A stretch of DNA of 64,000 nt from Methanocella paludicola SANAE. Its GTDB lineage: Archaea; Halobacteriota; Methanocellia; Methanocellales; Methanocellaceae. The stretch covers positions 2,519,501-2,583,500 of the forward strand of contig NC_013665.1 of NCBI RefSeq assembly GCF_000011005.1, in the 5' to 3' direction. The notes beneath the pieces were generated by a model. The model was not told the origin of the DNA. It saw nothing but the letters and a program-made list of their open reading frames with translations, and ran no database searches. Below are positions 7,461 through 15,805 of this stretch, piece after piece. The translations under genes were made by a program, and so were the position numbers. How positions within the stretch are numbered: the first letter of the stretch is position 1; every line of letters starts with the position of its first letter.

Positions 7461-8178
7461 ACGTGATATAGATATCAGAGACCTCCGTGCTTGAGGCCTT
7501 TACCGCCCCGTTCTCGTACGTAACGGCGAGCCCGCACCTCTCGAAGGCCTCTTCCCATGCAGGCAGGTCGCCGCTCCTCACATATATTACGGCCCTGCTG
7601 CCGGCCGGAACGTGGAATGCCAGAGGCTTTATCGAGACGCACCTGGCGTACATCGTCTCCGGGCCGGAGTGCCCGATATATGTGTCGGCAGATATGGATA
7701 CGATGGTAAAGTACAGCGCTTTCCTGCCTGACGGGAGCGCTGCGGCCCGGACGCAGGGGCTTATTTCGGAGCTCACCAGGCCCGTATCGTTCGATATGAT
7801 CGCGCCTCCCTCGAATATCACGGACCTGAACGGGGAATCCAGGGCCACGCTGCCCATAGGCAGGTACGCCAGAGGCGCAGAGTTCGAGTATATGCTCATG
7901 GAGCGAAAATCGTCGTGCCTGTCCCTGACGGCGAGCACGTATCCCGAGGGGACGGCCATCTCGAACGCAGTGTCGAACGTGTTATTGGACTCGATAATGC
8001 CGGCCATTAAATCGCCGAACGAGCGAAGTGAAGCGGCCGATCCCTGGAACTCAAGCTGCTTTTCGCTCGCCGACAGCGTCCCCATGCTCCCGGCGAGCAG
8101 CGCCACAGAGGCAATGGAAACGACCGCGACGAGCACCGTATAGCCCATAAGCTCGGACACGCCGGCATCGTCGATCAT
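7435..8178 (-). CDS. Pilin-like protein with archaeal pilin leader
   Basis: The 247-residue protein begins MIDDAGVSELMGYTVLVAVVSIASVALLAGS. The motif of acidic leader, V-S-E-L-M-G and a hydrophobic helix closely resembles the RAVSPVIG-type leader of archaeal type IV pilins, so cleavage by an EppA/PibD-like peptidase is likely. The exposed domain includes GSVALDSPFRSVIFEGGAIISN, a typical pilin-like beta-rich pattern. Its ATG overlaps the stop of the TadC-like gene upstream by 4 nt. It is the best candidate for a major or adaptor pilin in this operon. Confidence 0.65.
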   Translation of the reverse strand: MIDDAGVSELMGYTVLVAVVSIASVALLAGSMGTLSASEKQLEFQGSAASLRSFGDLMAGIIESNNTFDTAFEMAVPSGYVLAVRDRHDDFRSMSIYSNSAPLAYLPMGSVALDSPFRSVIFEGGAIISNDTGLVSSEISPCVRAAALPSGRKALYFTIVSISADTYIGHSGPETMYARCVSIKPLAFHVPAGSRAVIYVRSGDLPAWEEAFERCGLAVTYENGAVKASSTEVSDIYITYAEAEIHE

Positions 8179-9065
8179 ATGCCGAAAGCCCCCAGCATGT
8201 CGTATCCGGGAAAGATGACCAGCTCATATACGAGGAATGTCAAGCCCAGTAATATGGCTGCATCCCGCGCTCCTCCATAAACAATCGCTTCGCGCATCTC
8301 CCCGATAGCCAGCCCGGTGCACAAGGCAACGGAGACGGACAGTACGTAGTAGGGCATCACCGCGTCCCTGACGTTGAGCACTTCCAGGCCCGTCGCCAGC
8401 CTCATGTCCGCGGAGAGGTGCATGAAGGAGGTGATGCAGAGCATGGTGACGGCCAGAAAGATGATGGCCGTGAAGTAGATGACGAATACTGAGGAGGATA
8501 TGCCCGCCTGGCGCTCTTTTTTCAGTGACTGGGCCAGCCTGCCTTCGGAGGCGACTGCCTTGAGTATGCTCTCCAGGTTCGAGCTGGTCGTGAGCGCTTC
8601 GATGATGACCGATACTGACCGGTCCACATAGCGGTTCTTTGTCCTTAAGGCCATAGCCCGCAGCGCGGACGCTATGTCGTATCCCTCCTCCTCGATCTCG
8701 GAGAGCATGCGGCAGACCTCGTCGGAAATGGTGCCATACTCGTGGCGGGACACCCTCTTGAGAGCCTTCACTATAGAGCCGCTCGCCTTTACCTGCTCGG
8801 ACAGGTCGTAGAATAGCTCCGGGGCCTTGGCCTCCACCTCCGCATCGTATACGGCCACGGCCCTGAAAGCAAAGGCGATAGGGAGCAGCGGGGCCATGAC
8901 CCCTGCAAACAGGGCTATGTCGGGGCTCGAGGTGAGGACGAATACCACGAAGGCCGCGACCAGGCCGGCGATGACCGAGGCGGCGGCCACCGCAGGAAGC
9001 CCGGCCGACTTAACGAACGAGCAGGTATCAGATATGTCGAGCCTGTGCAGGGCGGTCAACGACAT
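8175..9065 (-). CDS. TadC/GspF-like pilus assembly membrane protein
   Basis: The 296-residue protein has two hydrophobic pairs of helices (about 20-75 and 200-290) flanking a cytoplasmic helical segment with SEQVKASGSIVKALKRVSRHEYGTISDEV and EIEEEGYDIASALRAMALRT. This is the type II/IV secretion system F domain pattern. Such proteins form the inner-membrane platform with the ATPase. It follows the other F-domain gene with only a 1-nt gap. Archaeal pilus systems often carry two fused or paired F domains (TadB/TadC-like), here on separate genes. Confidence 0.8.
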   Translation of the reverse strand: MSLTALHRLDISDTCSFVKSAGLPAVAAASVIAGLVAAFVVFVLTSSPDIALFAGVMAPLLPIAFAFRAVAVYDAEVEAKAPELFYDLSEQVKASGSIVKALKRVSRHEYGTISDEVCRMLSEIEEEGYDIASALRAMALRTKNRYVDRSVSVIIEALTTSSNLESILKAVASEGRLAQSLKKERQAGISSSVFVIYFTAIIFLAVTMLCITSFMHLSADMRLATGLEVLNVRDAVMPYYVLSVSVALCTGLAIGEMREAIVYGGARDAAILLGLTFLVYELVIFPGYDMLGAFGI

Positions 9066-9066
9066 C

Positions 9067-9915
9067 TCAGGCCTCCGGGTTAGAGGCCTTGATCATGCGG
9101 ATCACGATGAAGCTGCCCAGCGGCACCACGACGATGGCGTCCAGCCACACGAAGGAATCGTTGGCCAGCCACCCGGCCATGTTAAACACCAGGTTGATGA
9201 GCGAGACGAAGATGGACGCGATGCCGACCAGCGACAGATAGATCGAAGACAGGCCCTGTACGCTGTCGTTGAACTTTCGCATGTCCATGCGCTTTCTCTC
9301 GGTGAACGCCTGGTACTTGCCCCGGAGATATTCCTTCAGGCTGCCCCCGCTGCCGTATACCTCGGCGATGCCGATGAGCAGCTCCTGCCAGGCGATGGAG
9401 GGCGACGTGGACTGGGCCAGCCTCAGCGCTGACACGACGTCCATGCCGTCCTCCTCTACCAGCGATAGGATGTATGTCGCCTCGAGGGCGACGTCCTCTC
9501 CATACACATCGCCGAGGTTGGAGATGTTCTGGAACATCTTCTTCAGGGGCACGTTTGACTCGGCCATGGTGAGCATGAACCCTATGACGTGTACGATGCT
9601 CGCGTCGATGAGGGCGCCCCTGTAGTCTTTATTCGACCGTACGGTGTAGGACCTGGCATAGAACGTGGCCACCCCGGTCAATACGCCGGATACCGGCACG
9701 ACCGCCAGCACGAGGGGGTCCGCATACATGCCCGATAATATGATGTAAAGCCCGGATGCGACGACGGCCGCAATGGAAGCGATAAGCGTGAGGGCGGCAG
9801 TCCTGAGCATCCAGTCCTCGAACACGCGCTCCGGCCGGCACTTCTCGTAGTTCGAGCGAAGGTTTTTGGCCCGGAAGGCCATCAGCGCTGAGACGTTCCG
9901 TAGCGGGTCAGTCAT
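9067..9915 (-). CDS. TadB/GspF-like pilus assembly membrane protein
   Basis: This 282-residue protein has transmembrane pairs at about 35-90 and 210-275 and a central cytoplasmic domain containing LTMAESNVPLKKMFQNISNLGDVYGEDVALEA, typical of the F domain of type II secretion and type IV pilus platforms. Its start overlaps the ATPase stop by 8 nt. Together with the next gene it should form the membrane platform that the ATPase drives. Confidence 0.8.
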   Translation of the reverse strand: MTDPLRNVSALMAFRAKNLRSNYEKCRPERVFEDWMLRTAALTLIASIAAVVASGLYIILSGMYADPLVLAVVPVSGVLTGVATFYARSYTVRSNKDYRGALIDASIVHVIGFMLTMAESNVPLKKMFQNISNLGDVYGEDVALEATYILSLVEEDGMDVVSALRLAQSTSPSIAWQELLIGIAEVYGSGGSLKEYLRGKYQAFTERKRMDMRKFNDSVQGLSSIYLSLVGIASIFVSLINLVFNMAGWLANDSFVWLDAIVVVPLGSFIVIRMIKASNPEA

Positions 9916-11539
9916 AGGAGAAGTCCCCCAGCGCTATGTCCCCTTCAAAAGAGGAATGCTTTTTCATGAACCGAAGCAGGCCCTTACGGTCCCTGTGGAA
10001 TGACTCCACGATCTTCTTGACCCGGGACTCGTCGACGACGCAGTTCTCGCCGATCCACCGCAGCACAGAGGCCCGGGAGCTGAGCTCTTCGACGAGCCTG
10101 CCGTCGTCCCATCCCCGGTCGCGCTTGATGCGGTCGAGCACCGAGGAGCGCGGGGCCGTCATGGATATGGAGTCGCCTGCGGGGTCCCATTCGAAGAGCT
10201 CGCGGATCATCAGGGTGCCGTCTTCGTTCACGCCGCCGATCTCGCTGATGGAGCGGCAGCGCCTGACCTTGACGTCTACGGGGCCGGACTGTATGCTCAC
10301 CATGGCCAGGTTGACGCATAGCGAGAGGCTGGCCGCGGTGTGCGGGGGGATGTTGAACGGGGCGTTCATGACCCGGTTGAAAAAGCTCGAGGCGGAGTCC
10401 GCGTGGAAGGTCATGAGCACCGTGTGGCCTGAGTTGATGCCGTGAATGGCCGCCCTGGCGCCCTCCGGGGTCCTGACCTCCCCGACGATGACGTACTCGG
10501 GCCTCTGGCGGAACGCCGCCAGTAACAGTTCGAACTCGGTGATGGGGGACTCGCCCGACTCTCTCACGACTAAAGGCGTCCAGTTCTGCGACGCAAGCCT
10601 CACTTCCCGGGTATCCTCGATAGTGACGATCTTGTGCCTGTCGGTGATGGATCCCACGACGGCGTTCAGCGCGGCCGTCTTGCCCGAAGCCGTGCCCCCG
10701 ATGAAGGCCATGCTGCACCGGTTCTCCATGGCCAGCCAGAGGAAGGCCAGAGACTCGGGCGAGAAGGTTCGCTGCCTCAGCAGCTCCGCCGCCCTTCGCG
10801 TTCGGTTCGCCACCCGTATCGAGAACGTCGAGCCGTTGGAGCTTACTTCCCGGTATATCGTGCCGTTTAGACGGGAGCCGTCGGGCAGCGACACGTCCTG
10901 GATGGGGTGGGCGGCGCTGATGGACTTACCGCCCTTCTGAACTAAATAAAGAATAAAGTCATCAAGCTCCTCCTCGCTCCCGAACGATATGCCGGTGGGA
11001 ATGGACTCGTACTCGGGCACGTACACGTAGACGGGACTTCCGTACCCGTTACAGCTCACGTCCTCGACGTTCTCGTCCTTGAGCAGGGCATCGATCTTCT
11101 TGTATCCCCGGAAGTCCCGCTCGATGAAGTACCGCATCTTTTCCTTCAGCGTCGCCGGCACGTTCCTTTCCCTGCACAGGCGCTCGAACTTCTGGCGTAT
11201 GCGCTCCCTGCCCCCGGACTTTTTCATCGTCTCCAGCTCAGAGCGGGGCTTTTTATGAAGCTCGGCGACGATGGCCTCGTATATTTTGCATTCGTCCCCC
11301 GTAATGGAAGGCTCGATCAGGTCGTACCGGCACTTACCCGACCCGGGGTCCCACAGTATCTGTACGCTGCAGTTATCGTCGATCCGGTAGCTTTTCACGA
11401 CTTCTATGCCGCCGGCGGCAGGCACCGGCTCTTCCGCATCCGCCGGCCCGGCCTCGCTGCGATCGATCATGCCCGTTAGCAGGCTCTTCTTTGGCCCGTC
11501 GTCGTCCACGCCCAGTAGTGCATCCCGTGCAAGGCTCAT
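9908..11539 (-). CDS. Type IV pilus assembly ATPase (GspE/VirB11/TadA family)
   Basis: This is the motor protein of the pilus operon, 543 residues. The N-terminal 100 residues are variable. A CpaF/VirB11-like domain follows, with LNGTIYREVSSNGSTFSIR near 224-242. The Walker A motif GGTASGKT is at 281-288, then IEDTREVRL, VIVGEVRTPEGARAAIHGINSGH (Walker B and His region) and MTFHADSASSFFNRV. It would hydrolyse ATP to add pilin subunits through the F-domain platform encoded just downstream. It is the first gene of the operon and divergent from the 177-residue gene. The archaellum genes flaI/flaJ have similar ATPases, but no archaellin or fla accessory gene is present here. Confidence 0.9.
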   Translation of the reverse strand: MSLARDALLGVDDDGPKKSLLTGMIDRSEAGPADAEEPVPAAGGIEVVKSYRIDDNCSVQILWDPGSGKCRYDLIEPSITGDECKIYEAIVAELHKKPRSELETMKKSGGRERIRQKFERLCRERNVPATLKEKMRYFIERDFRGYKKIDALLKDENVEDVSCNGYGSPVYVYVPEYESIPTGISFGSEEELDDFILYLVQKGGKSISAAHPIQDVSLPDGSRLNGTIYREVSSNGSTFSIRVANRTRRAAELLRQRTFSPESLAFLWLAMENRCSMAFIGGTASGKTAALNAVVGSITDRHKIVTIEDTREVRLASQNWTPLVVRESGESPITEFELLLAAFRQRPEYVIVGEVRTPEGARAAIHGINSGHTVLMTFHADSASSFFNRVMNAPFNIPPHTAASLSLCVNLAMVSIQSGPVDVKVRRCRSISEIGGVNEDGTLMIRELFEWDPAGDSISMTAPRSSVLDRIKRDRGWDDGRLVEELSSRASVLRWIGENCVVDESRVKKIVESFHRDRKGLLRFMKKHSSFEGDIALGDFSYD

Positions 11540-11587
11540 TGTAACACCGAAAGTTATTTTCGTATATTTGTAAATAAGTAATGCGCA

Positions 11588-11600
11588 TATTATTTATAAT
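11588..11600. promoter_or_regulatory. Candidate TATA box in the divergent pilus/177-aa gene spacer
   Basis: TATTATTTATAAT is an AT-rich TATA-like element 34-46 nt before the plus-strand start at 11634 and 49-61 nt before the pilus ATPase start on the minus strand. The sequence is nearly symmetric, so it could serve either gene. Pattern only. Confidence 0.4.
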
Positions 11601-11633
11601 TTGTTGTAACTTAATCAGTTAAGGGGTTAACAC

Positions 11634-12167
11634 ATGTCAGACGACCTTGCGGCATGGCATAGCTCGCTGGAAAAGGGCATTTCTGAGGTCTTCCCCGGCA
11701 TCGGGAAAGTCATCGTTTCGTCGGGCGGCCGGAGCTATCCCGAGGACATCGGCTGGCTCGCGGAGCGAATGAGCCGCCTCAGGGCGAGCGAGATGCTCAT
11801 CGAGGAGGAAGAGGGCAGCGTGCTCGTGGTCAAGGACGATTATGGGGACATGGCCGTTGCCGTGAAATTTTCGGCCAATATTTCTCCCGTGAGCCTTTCC
11901 CGGTCCATACGGCTTACGTTCGCAAGGCGGGAGGCGAGGACGTGTATCAGGCCTTATGTGCCGGCCGCGGACGTGGACCGCCTCGTGAGGAGCTGGAAGA
12001 GCATGATCGCCCTCATCTTCGGCGAAAACTTCGCATCGAAGCTGGTTGAAAAGTCGTTCCGCGGCAGGGCCCGGGACGAGATGACCCCCGAAGAGGTGGA
12101 GGCCGCGAGAGCCTTTATATCCTCGGCGCTCGGCGATTGCCTGGCATTGGACAAAGTTAATAAATGA
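11634..12167 (+). CDS. Hypothetical protein, divergent from pilus operon
   Basis: A 177-residue soluble protein with no signal or membrane helix. The segment EMLIEEEEGSVLVVKDDYGDMAVAVKF (about 58-85) looks like alternating beta strands, and the C-terminal half is helical with the basic stretch KSFRGRARDEMTPEEVEAARAF. The centre could be a roadblock/LC7-like fold, which in archaea accompanies small GTPases and surface motility, but I cannot confirm it. A good Shine-Dalgarno AAGGGG precedes the ATG. Position next to the pilus operon hints at a regulatory or accessory role. Confidence 0.6.
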   Translation: MSDDLAAWHSSLEKGISEVFPGIGKVIVSSGGRSYPEDIGWLAERMSRLRASEMLIEEEEGSVLVVKDDYGDMAVAVKFSANISPVSLSRSIRLTFARREARTCIRPYVPAADVDRLVRSWKSMIALIFGENFASKLVEKSFRGRARDEMTPEEVEAARAFISSALGDCLALDKVNK

Positions 12168-12225
12168 AGCACGTATTAAATGGGATGTCAGGCACCCATA
12201 CGACAAACCTTATGGCTTCTCCTGC

Positions 12226-12246
12226 GTACGGTAAACCTTATCGTAC
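12226..12246. promoter_or_regulatory. 21-bp dyad, candidate operator of mptA
   Basis: A perfect dyad with half-site GTACG-n-TAA, a 3-base centre ACC, then TTA-n-CGTAC. It lies immediately upstream of a TATA-like GCCTTATAAC at 12253-12262 and about 40 nt before the mptA start. Direct AAACCTTAT-like copies at 12205-12213, 12233-12241 and (degenerate) 12250-12258 overlap it. Position and symmetry fit a transcription-factor binding site; the factor is unknown. Confidence 0.5.
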
Positions 12247-12284
12247 TTCAAAGCCTTATAACAACATCCCAAAGGTGAACATTC

Positions 12285-13289
12285 TTGATATTACCCGACG
12301 TGCAAGCCGGAAACCCCGACGTCAAGATCAGCCTCACGAAAGTAGGCGTCACCGAAGTTAAAAAGATGGTAGAGATCGCCCGCGGTCCCAAGAGGCCGAT
12401 CATCCTCATACCCACCTTCGACATTTTTGTGGATCTACCCTCGGACCGTAAAGGCGCCAACCTTTCCCGGAACCTCGCGGCCATCGACAAGGTCCTGGAG
12501 GACGCCATCAAGGAGCCCGTCTACGCGATCGAGGACCTGTGCGTCGACGTGTCGAAGGAGCTTCTGGCAAAGCACGACTACGCATCCCGTGCCGAGGTGA
12601 GCATGCAGGGAGAATACATGATGAAGCGCCGCTCGCCCGTGACGAACATGGAGTGCCAGGAAGTTTACGATATCTGCGCGGATGCCGTGGCCCTGCGGGA
12701 CGGACTCATCAGCAAGGGGATCGGCGCCCGTGTCATCGCCATGACCGCCTGCCCGTGCGCGCAGGACATCATGAAGGCCGAGGCCGAGCAGAAGCTGCGC
12801 AAGCTGGGGATAAAGCAGGGACAGATCGACGAATTTTTAGAGGATATGCCCATGCCCACGCACAACCAGCGCGGCATCGGGTCCATAAAGATCGAGTTCG
12901 CCGACCACCGTGATGGCGAAAATAAGCGCATCTCCATCGAGTCCATCATCGACATAATCGAGCAGTCCATGAGCTGCCGGATGTTCGAGTTACTGAAACG
13001 CCAGGACGAGGAGTACGTGGTCAGGACCGCCCACCAGAACCCGAAGTTCGTGGAGGACTGCGTGCGCGCCATGGCCAAGAACCTGGTGCAAAAGTTCCCC
13101 GACCTGAGCGACGATGCGACTATAACGATAAAGCAGGTCAACGAGGAGAGCATCCACCGCCACAACGCCTTCGCCGAGCGCATCGCCACCTTCGGCGAGC
13201 TCAAGAGGGAAGTTAACGGCAAGGCTATCGTTAAGGCTAAGGAGCCCTCCGTAACAGCCAAAGTTGGTCGCAGGAAGGCAAAAGTTTAA
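12285..13289 (+). CDS. mptA: GTP cyclohydrolase MptA (FolE2 family), methanopterin synthesis
   Basis: MptA converts GTP to 7,8-dihydroneopterin 2',3'-cyclic phosphate using ferrous iron, the first step toward tetrahydromethanopterin. The 334-residue protein matches the COG1469/FolE2 family: LPDVQAGNPDVKISLTKVGVTEVKKMV at the start, TFDIFVDLPSDRKGANLSRN near 47-66, the metal-ligand segment MTACPCAQDIM near 150-160, and MPMPTHNQRGIGSIKIE. The start is TTG at 12285, preceded by AAGGTGA nine nt upstream; no in-frame ATG precedes the conserved LPDVQ. It is a single-gene unit ended by a bidirectional terminator. A dyad operator candidate lies in its promoter. Confidence 0.93.
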   Translation: MILPDVQAGNPDVKISLTKVGVTEVKKMVEIARGPKRPIILIPTFDIFVDLPSDRKGANLSRNLAAIDKVLEDAIKEPVYAIEDLCVDVSKELLAKHDYASRAEVSMQGEYMMKRRSPVTNMECQEVYDICADAVALRDGLISKGIGARVIAMTACPCAQDIMKAEAEQKLRKLGIKQGQIDEFLEDMPMPTHNQRGIGSIKIEFADHRDGENKRISIESIIDIIEQSMSCRMFELLKRQDEEYVVRTAHQNPKFVEDCVRAMAKNLVQKFPDLSDDATITIKQVNEESIHRHNAFAERIATFGELKREVNGKAIVKAKEPSVTAKVGRRKAKV

Positions 13290-13312
13290 AACTCTTTTTA
13301 AAAAAAAGTTTG
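13290..13312. terminator. Bidirectional terminator between convergent genes
   Basis: AAACTCTTTTT and AAAAAAAAGTTT form an AT-rich inverted repeat directly between the stop codons of mptA (plus) and the 149-residue gene (minus). It provides a T-run on either strand, enough for archaeal termination in both directions. Confidence 0.55.
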
Positions 13313-13314
13313 AT

Positions 13315-13764
13315 TTACAGGCCGTAATCCTGTATGACATCCCACCCGCTCTCCACGTAGAAGACGGGCTTATCGAAGAGCCGCTGGTGCAGGGACAGGT
13401 ACTTTTCCAGGACCTCTAACACCTCATCACGGGGGATGAAGTACTTCATGTCTTCCATGCGCTCCGTGATCTGGTCGACCTCCTCGAAGATAGGGTTGAG
13501 GTCGTTGACTATGACGAACTCATTATCCAGCATGTGCTCCATGGATTCGCAGAGGCGGTCGGTCTTATCCATCAGCCTGTACTGGAGTTTGTTATATTCC
13601 TCGAGGTTCTTAATGAACTCGTCCACGTCGGCTACTTCGCCGCTCTGGACGATGTCGGCCCCGGCATCGAGGTAATAGCCCGATATGTCATCGGGCGTGA
13701 GGTCGATATTCGGGAAATCGACCTTTATGCGCCTCTCGGTCATCATGATATCAGAATTAATCAA
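13315..13764 (-). CDS. Hypothetical acidic helical protein
   Basis: A 149-residue soluble, acidic protein with mostly helical composition. Notable segments are DLTPDDISGYYLDAGADIVQSGEVADVDEFIKNLEEYNKLQYRLMDKTDRLCESMEHML and a C-terminal ESGWDVIQDYGL. I do not recognise the family. It might start at one of the internal methionines (MTERRIKVDF), since three lie within the first eight codons. It is convergent with mptA and has its own AT-rich promoter region at 13765-13872. Confidence 0.6.
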   Translation of the reverse strand: MINSDIMMTERRIKVDFPNIDLTPDDISGYYLDAGADIVQSGEVADVDEFIKNLEEYNKLQYRLMDKTDRLCESMEHMLDNEFVIVNDLNPIFEEVDQITERMEDMKYFIPRDEVLEVLEKYLSLHQRLFDKPVFYVESGWDVIQDYGL

Positions 13765-13872
13765 ATAAACTAAAGTATATAGCTTTTCTCGTTTACACTA
13801 CAATTTATTGGGTAAACTGAACATAAAATAGAAATTATTTCGCTTTTTAAAGCTGAGCAAGGGCTTGCTTAC

Positions 13873-15057
13873 CTATATGAGCAGTCCTGTGGCGTCCTCG
13901 ACGATACCGGCGCCTGTGCCGAGCTTTTTAAGGCCGATATTCGAATCGCCGGACTTGAAGTCGAACTTCCGGACGTTGACCATATGCTCGTTATAGTTGA
14001 ACACGCCGCCGTAGCGGAAGTTGAACCCGTGGTCGGCGTAGGCCTTCACCGCCATGCTCAGCGAGTAGCCCTCTCCCTGGCTGGATATCTTCCAGTTCTT
14101 CATCTTATTATCGTGCTTCACGTCGATGTTATGGACCCAGTAGAGCTTATCCTCGGAGGCCGAGTAAAAGGCGCCCTTATTCCTCAGCGGGTAGTTCAGG
14201 TCGTGGGTGCCGAAGTAGGGCTTGAAGAACACGAAGGACGAGCCGTCCTTGAACACGAACCGGGACCAGTACCAGGGCACCAGGGGCGTCGTCAGCAGGA
14301 CCTTCTGCAGATAGCAGCGGCCGCTGTACTCCTTTCCGTTCAGCATGCCGTCGAAGTCGTAGTACAGGTTATACACCTGGTAGTTCAGCTTCATCTTGAG
14401 CTCGTTGAGCACTTCGGTATCGTAGCCCGAGGCCGGCTTTGTGAGCTTAAAATCGCATTTGATGGCCTCGCTGTCCACCTTCACGCGGTATTGCGGCACG
14501 GTGCCCGAAATGTCGATGTTCAGCCCGTTGCCGGCGGAAGATATCGAATTACCGGAAATGCTGGTCATCGTCTCTACAGTGGGCACGGTAAGCTTCTTTT
14601 TACCGTCGAAGCACCAGACGAACCCGCCGGTTCGGGCCATGCCCTGCCCGGGGCTATCGACGGCGATCTCGACGTTGTCGACGGACGTGCGGGAGTTCCT
14701 CCGGCCGAAAGAGGAGATGAGCTGCATGGGGTTCTTCTTTTTGTCAATCGCGGTGAAGATCGCGAACCAGTATTCCTTGCCGTATGGCAGCAGGTTCTCG
14801 CATTTATAAAAGATCTCATCGAGGCACGGCGAAGGCTCCGAGGCCCTGTAGATGGCGGTCTTGTAGCCCGAGTTCGGGTAGACGTCGATGCGCGGGAACT
14901 GGTGCCTGGATATCACGCTGTACACCTGCTCCTCATAGCCTTCCGTAGCATTGAGTATATTCCGCCCTATGCGCCTTCCCTTGTTTATCAGCGGCCGGTC
15001 CATAGAAGGTAACCTTACAGCCCCCCGGATGCCGTTCAGTAACCTCATATATTTCAC
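13873..15057 (-). CDS. Hypothetical protein, possibly CrtC/AttH lipocalin-like
   Basis: This 394-residue soluble protein has repeated aromatic beta-strand segments. It includes GGFVWCFDGKKKLTVP near 140, SGRCYLQKVLLTTPLVPWYWSRFVFKDGSSFVFFKPYFG near 245-285, and NEHMVNVRKFDF near 360. The W-x-W-x-R followed by F-x-D-G recalls the double lipocalin-like fold of hydroxyneurosporene synthase (CrtC)/AttH proteins, which act on isoprenoid chains. That match is tentative. No signal peptide or membrane helix is evident. The GTG at 15055 has a GGTG ribosome site; an ATG nine bases later is an alternative start. Confidence 0.55.
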   Translation of the reverse strand: MKYMRLLNGIRGAVRLPSMDRPLINKGRRIGRNILNATEGYEEQVYSVISRHQFPRIDVYPNSGYKTAIYRASEPSPCLDEIFYKCENLLPYGKEYWFAIFTAIDKKKNPMQLISSFGRRNSRTSVDNVEIAVDSPGQGMARTGGFVWCFDGKKKLTVPTVETMTSISGNSISSAGNGLNIDISGTVPQYRVKVDSEAIKCDFKLTKPASGYDTEVLNELKMKLNYQVYNLYYDFDGMLNGKEYSGRCYLQKVLLTTPLVPWYWSRFVFKDGSSFVFFKPYFGTHDLNYPLRNKGAFYSASEDKLYWVHNIDVKHDNKMKNWKISSQGEGYSLSMAVKAYADHGFNFRYGGVFNYNEHMVNVRKFDFKSGDSNIGLKKLGTGAGIVEDATGLLI

Positions 15058-15110
15058 GCCCTTACACCATTTTTATGATACATAAGCATTCTGGAATTTA
15101 TAACCGTTTC

Positions 15111-15734
15111 CTATAGCATTCCATTGAGTACCGGGATGACGAACGCCTGGTAAATTGCCGATGCAGTGAGCAGTACGAGCACGACGGCGAGCAGCTTCAG
15201 GTTCTCGAGGACCGCTGCGCCGTACATCTTAAGCATCCACTGGTAGCCTGCCTCCATGTGCCCGGCGGCCACGGAGAGCTGCCGGACGCATGCGAAGATG
15301 GCGATGATATATGCCTCGCCCTCCAGGATTATTGCCAGGTACTGGGGAATAAGTTCACCAGGGGTCATCACCCCTTCAAGTGGCAGGACGTAGGCTACTC
15401 CCCATATGAAAAACCGTGCCCCTCCAATAATAGGACCCCATATCGGCAGGACCGCTGAAGGGATCGTGATCATCCCGAGCGTGTTCAGCAGGAAGCTCGA
15501 GACGAGGCCGCCGGCCATCACGGCCAGGGCGTCCGTGACGCCCGAGGGGTTCGTGAGCGGACCGCCAATGGTCTCGGCGCCGACATACCTGACCATGGAT
15601 AGCTGCAGGCCCGGGCTTATCAGGGCCAACACGGCCCCCACGACGAGCACGCAGAGATATAGCGCGTTGAGGCCGGCCAGGAGCTTCCAGTCCTTCTTCA
15701 TGATGCCGATGGCATCGCTTAGCGGGTTGTTCAC
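15111..15734 (-). CDS. SpoIIM-like (stage II sporulation protein M family) membrane protein
   Basis: The 207-residue integral membrane protein has about five hydrophobic segments. It carries the family signature NTLGMITIPSAVLPIWGPIIGGARFFIWG near 85-115 and IPQYLAIILEGEAYIIAIFACVRQL near 128-152. In bacteria SpoIIM works in peptidoglycan remodelling during engulfment; archaea lack sporulation and murein, so the archaeal role is unknown. It is followed, in the upstream direction, by a longer paralogue with the same EGEAYIVAIFACTRGL motif. The pair probably arose by duplication. Confidence 0.75.
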   Translation of the reverse strand: MNNPLSDAIGIMKKDWKLLAGLNALYLCVLVVGAVLALISPGLQLSMVRYVGAETIGGPLTNPSGVTDALAVMAGGLVSSFLLNTLGMITIPSAVLPIWGPIIGGARFFIWGVAYVLPLEGVMTPGELIPQYLAIILEGEAYIIAIFACVRQLSVAAGHMEAGYQWMLKMYGAAVLENLKLLAVVLVLLTASAIYQAFVIPVLNGML

Positions 15735-15805
15735 GGTGACCCCCTATGGCGTTTCATCCCTTATATTATTTGGCTCCCGCATGGCACGGGTTACACCGGC
15801 GGTCA

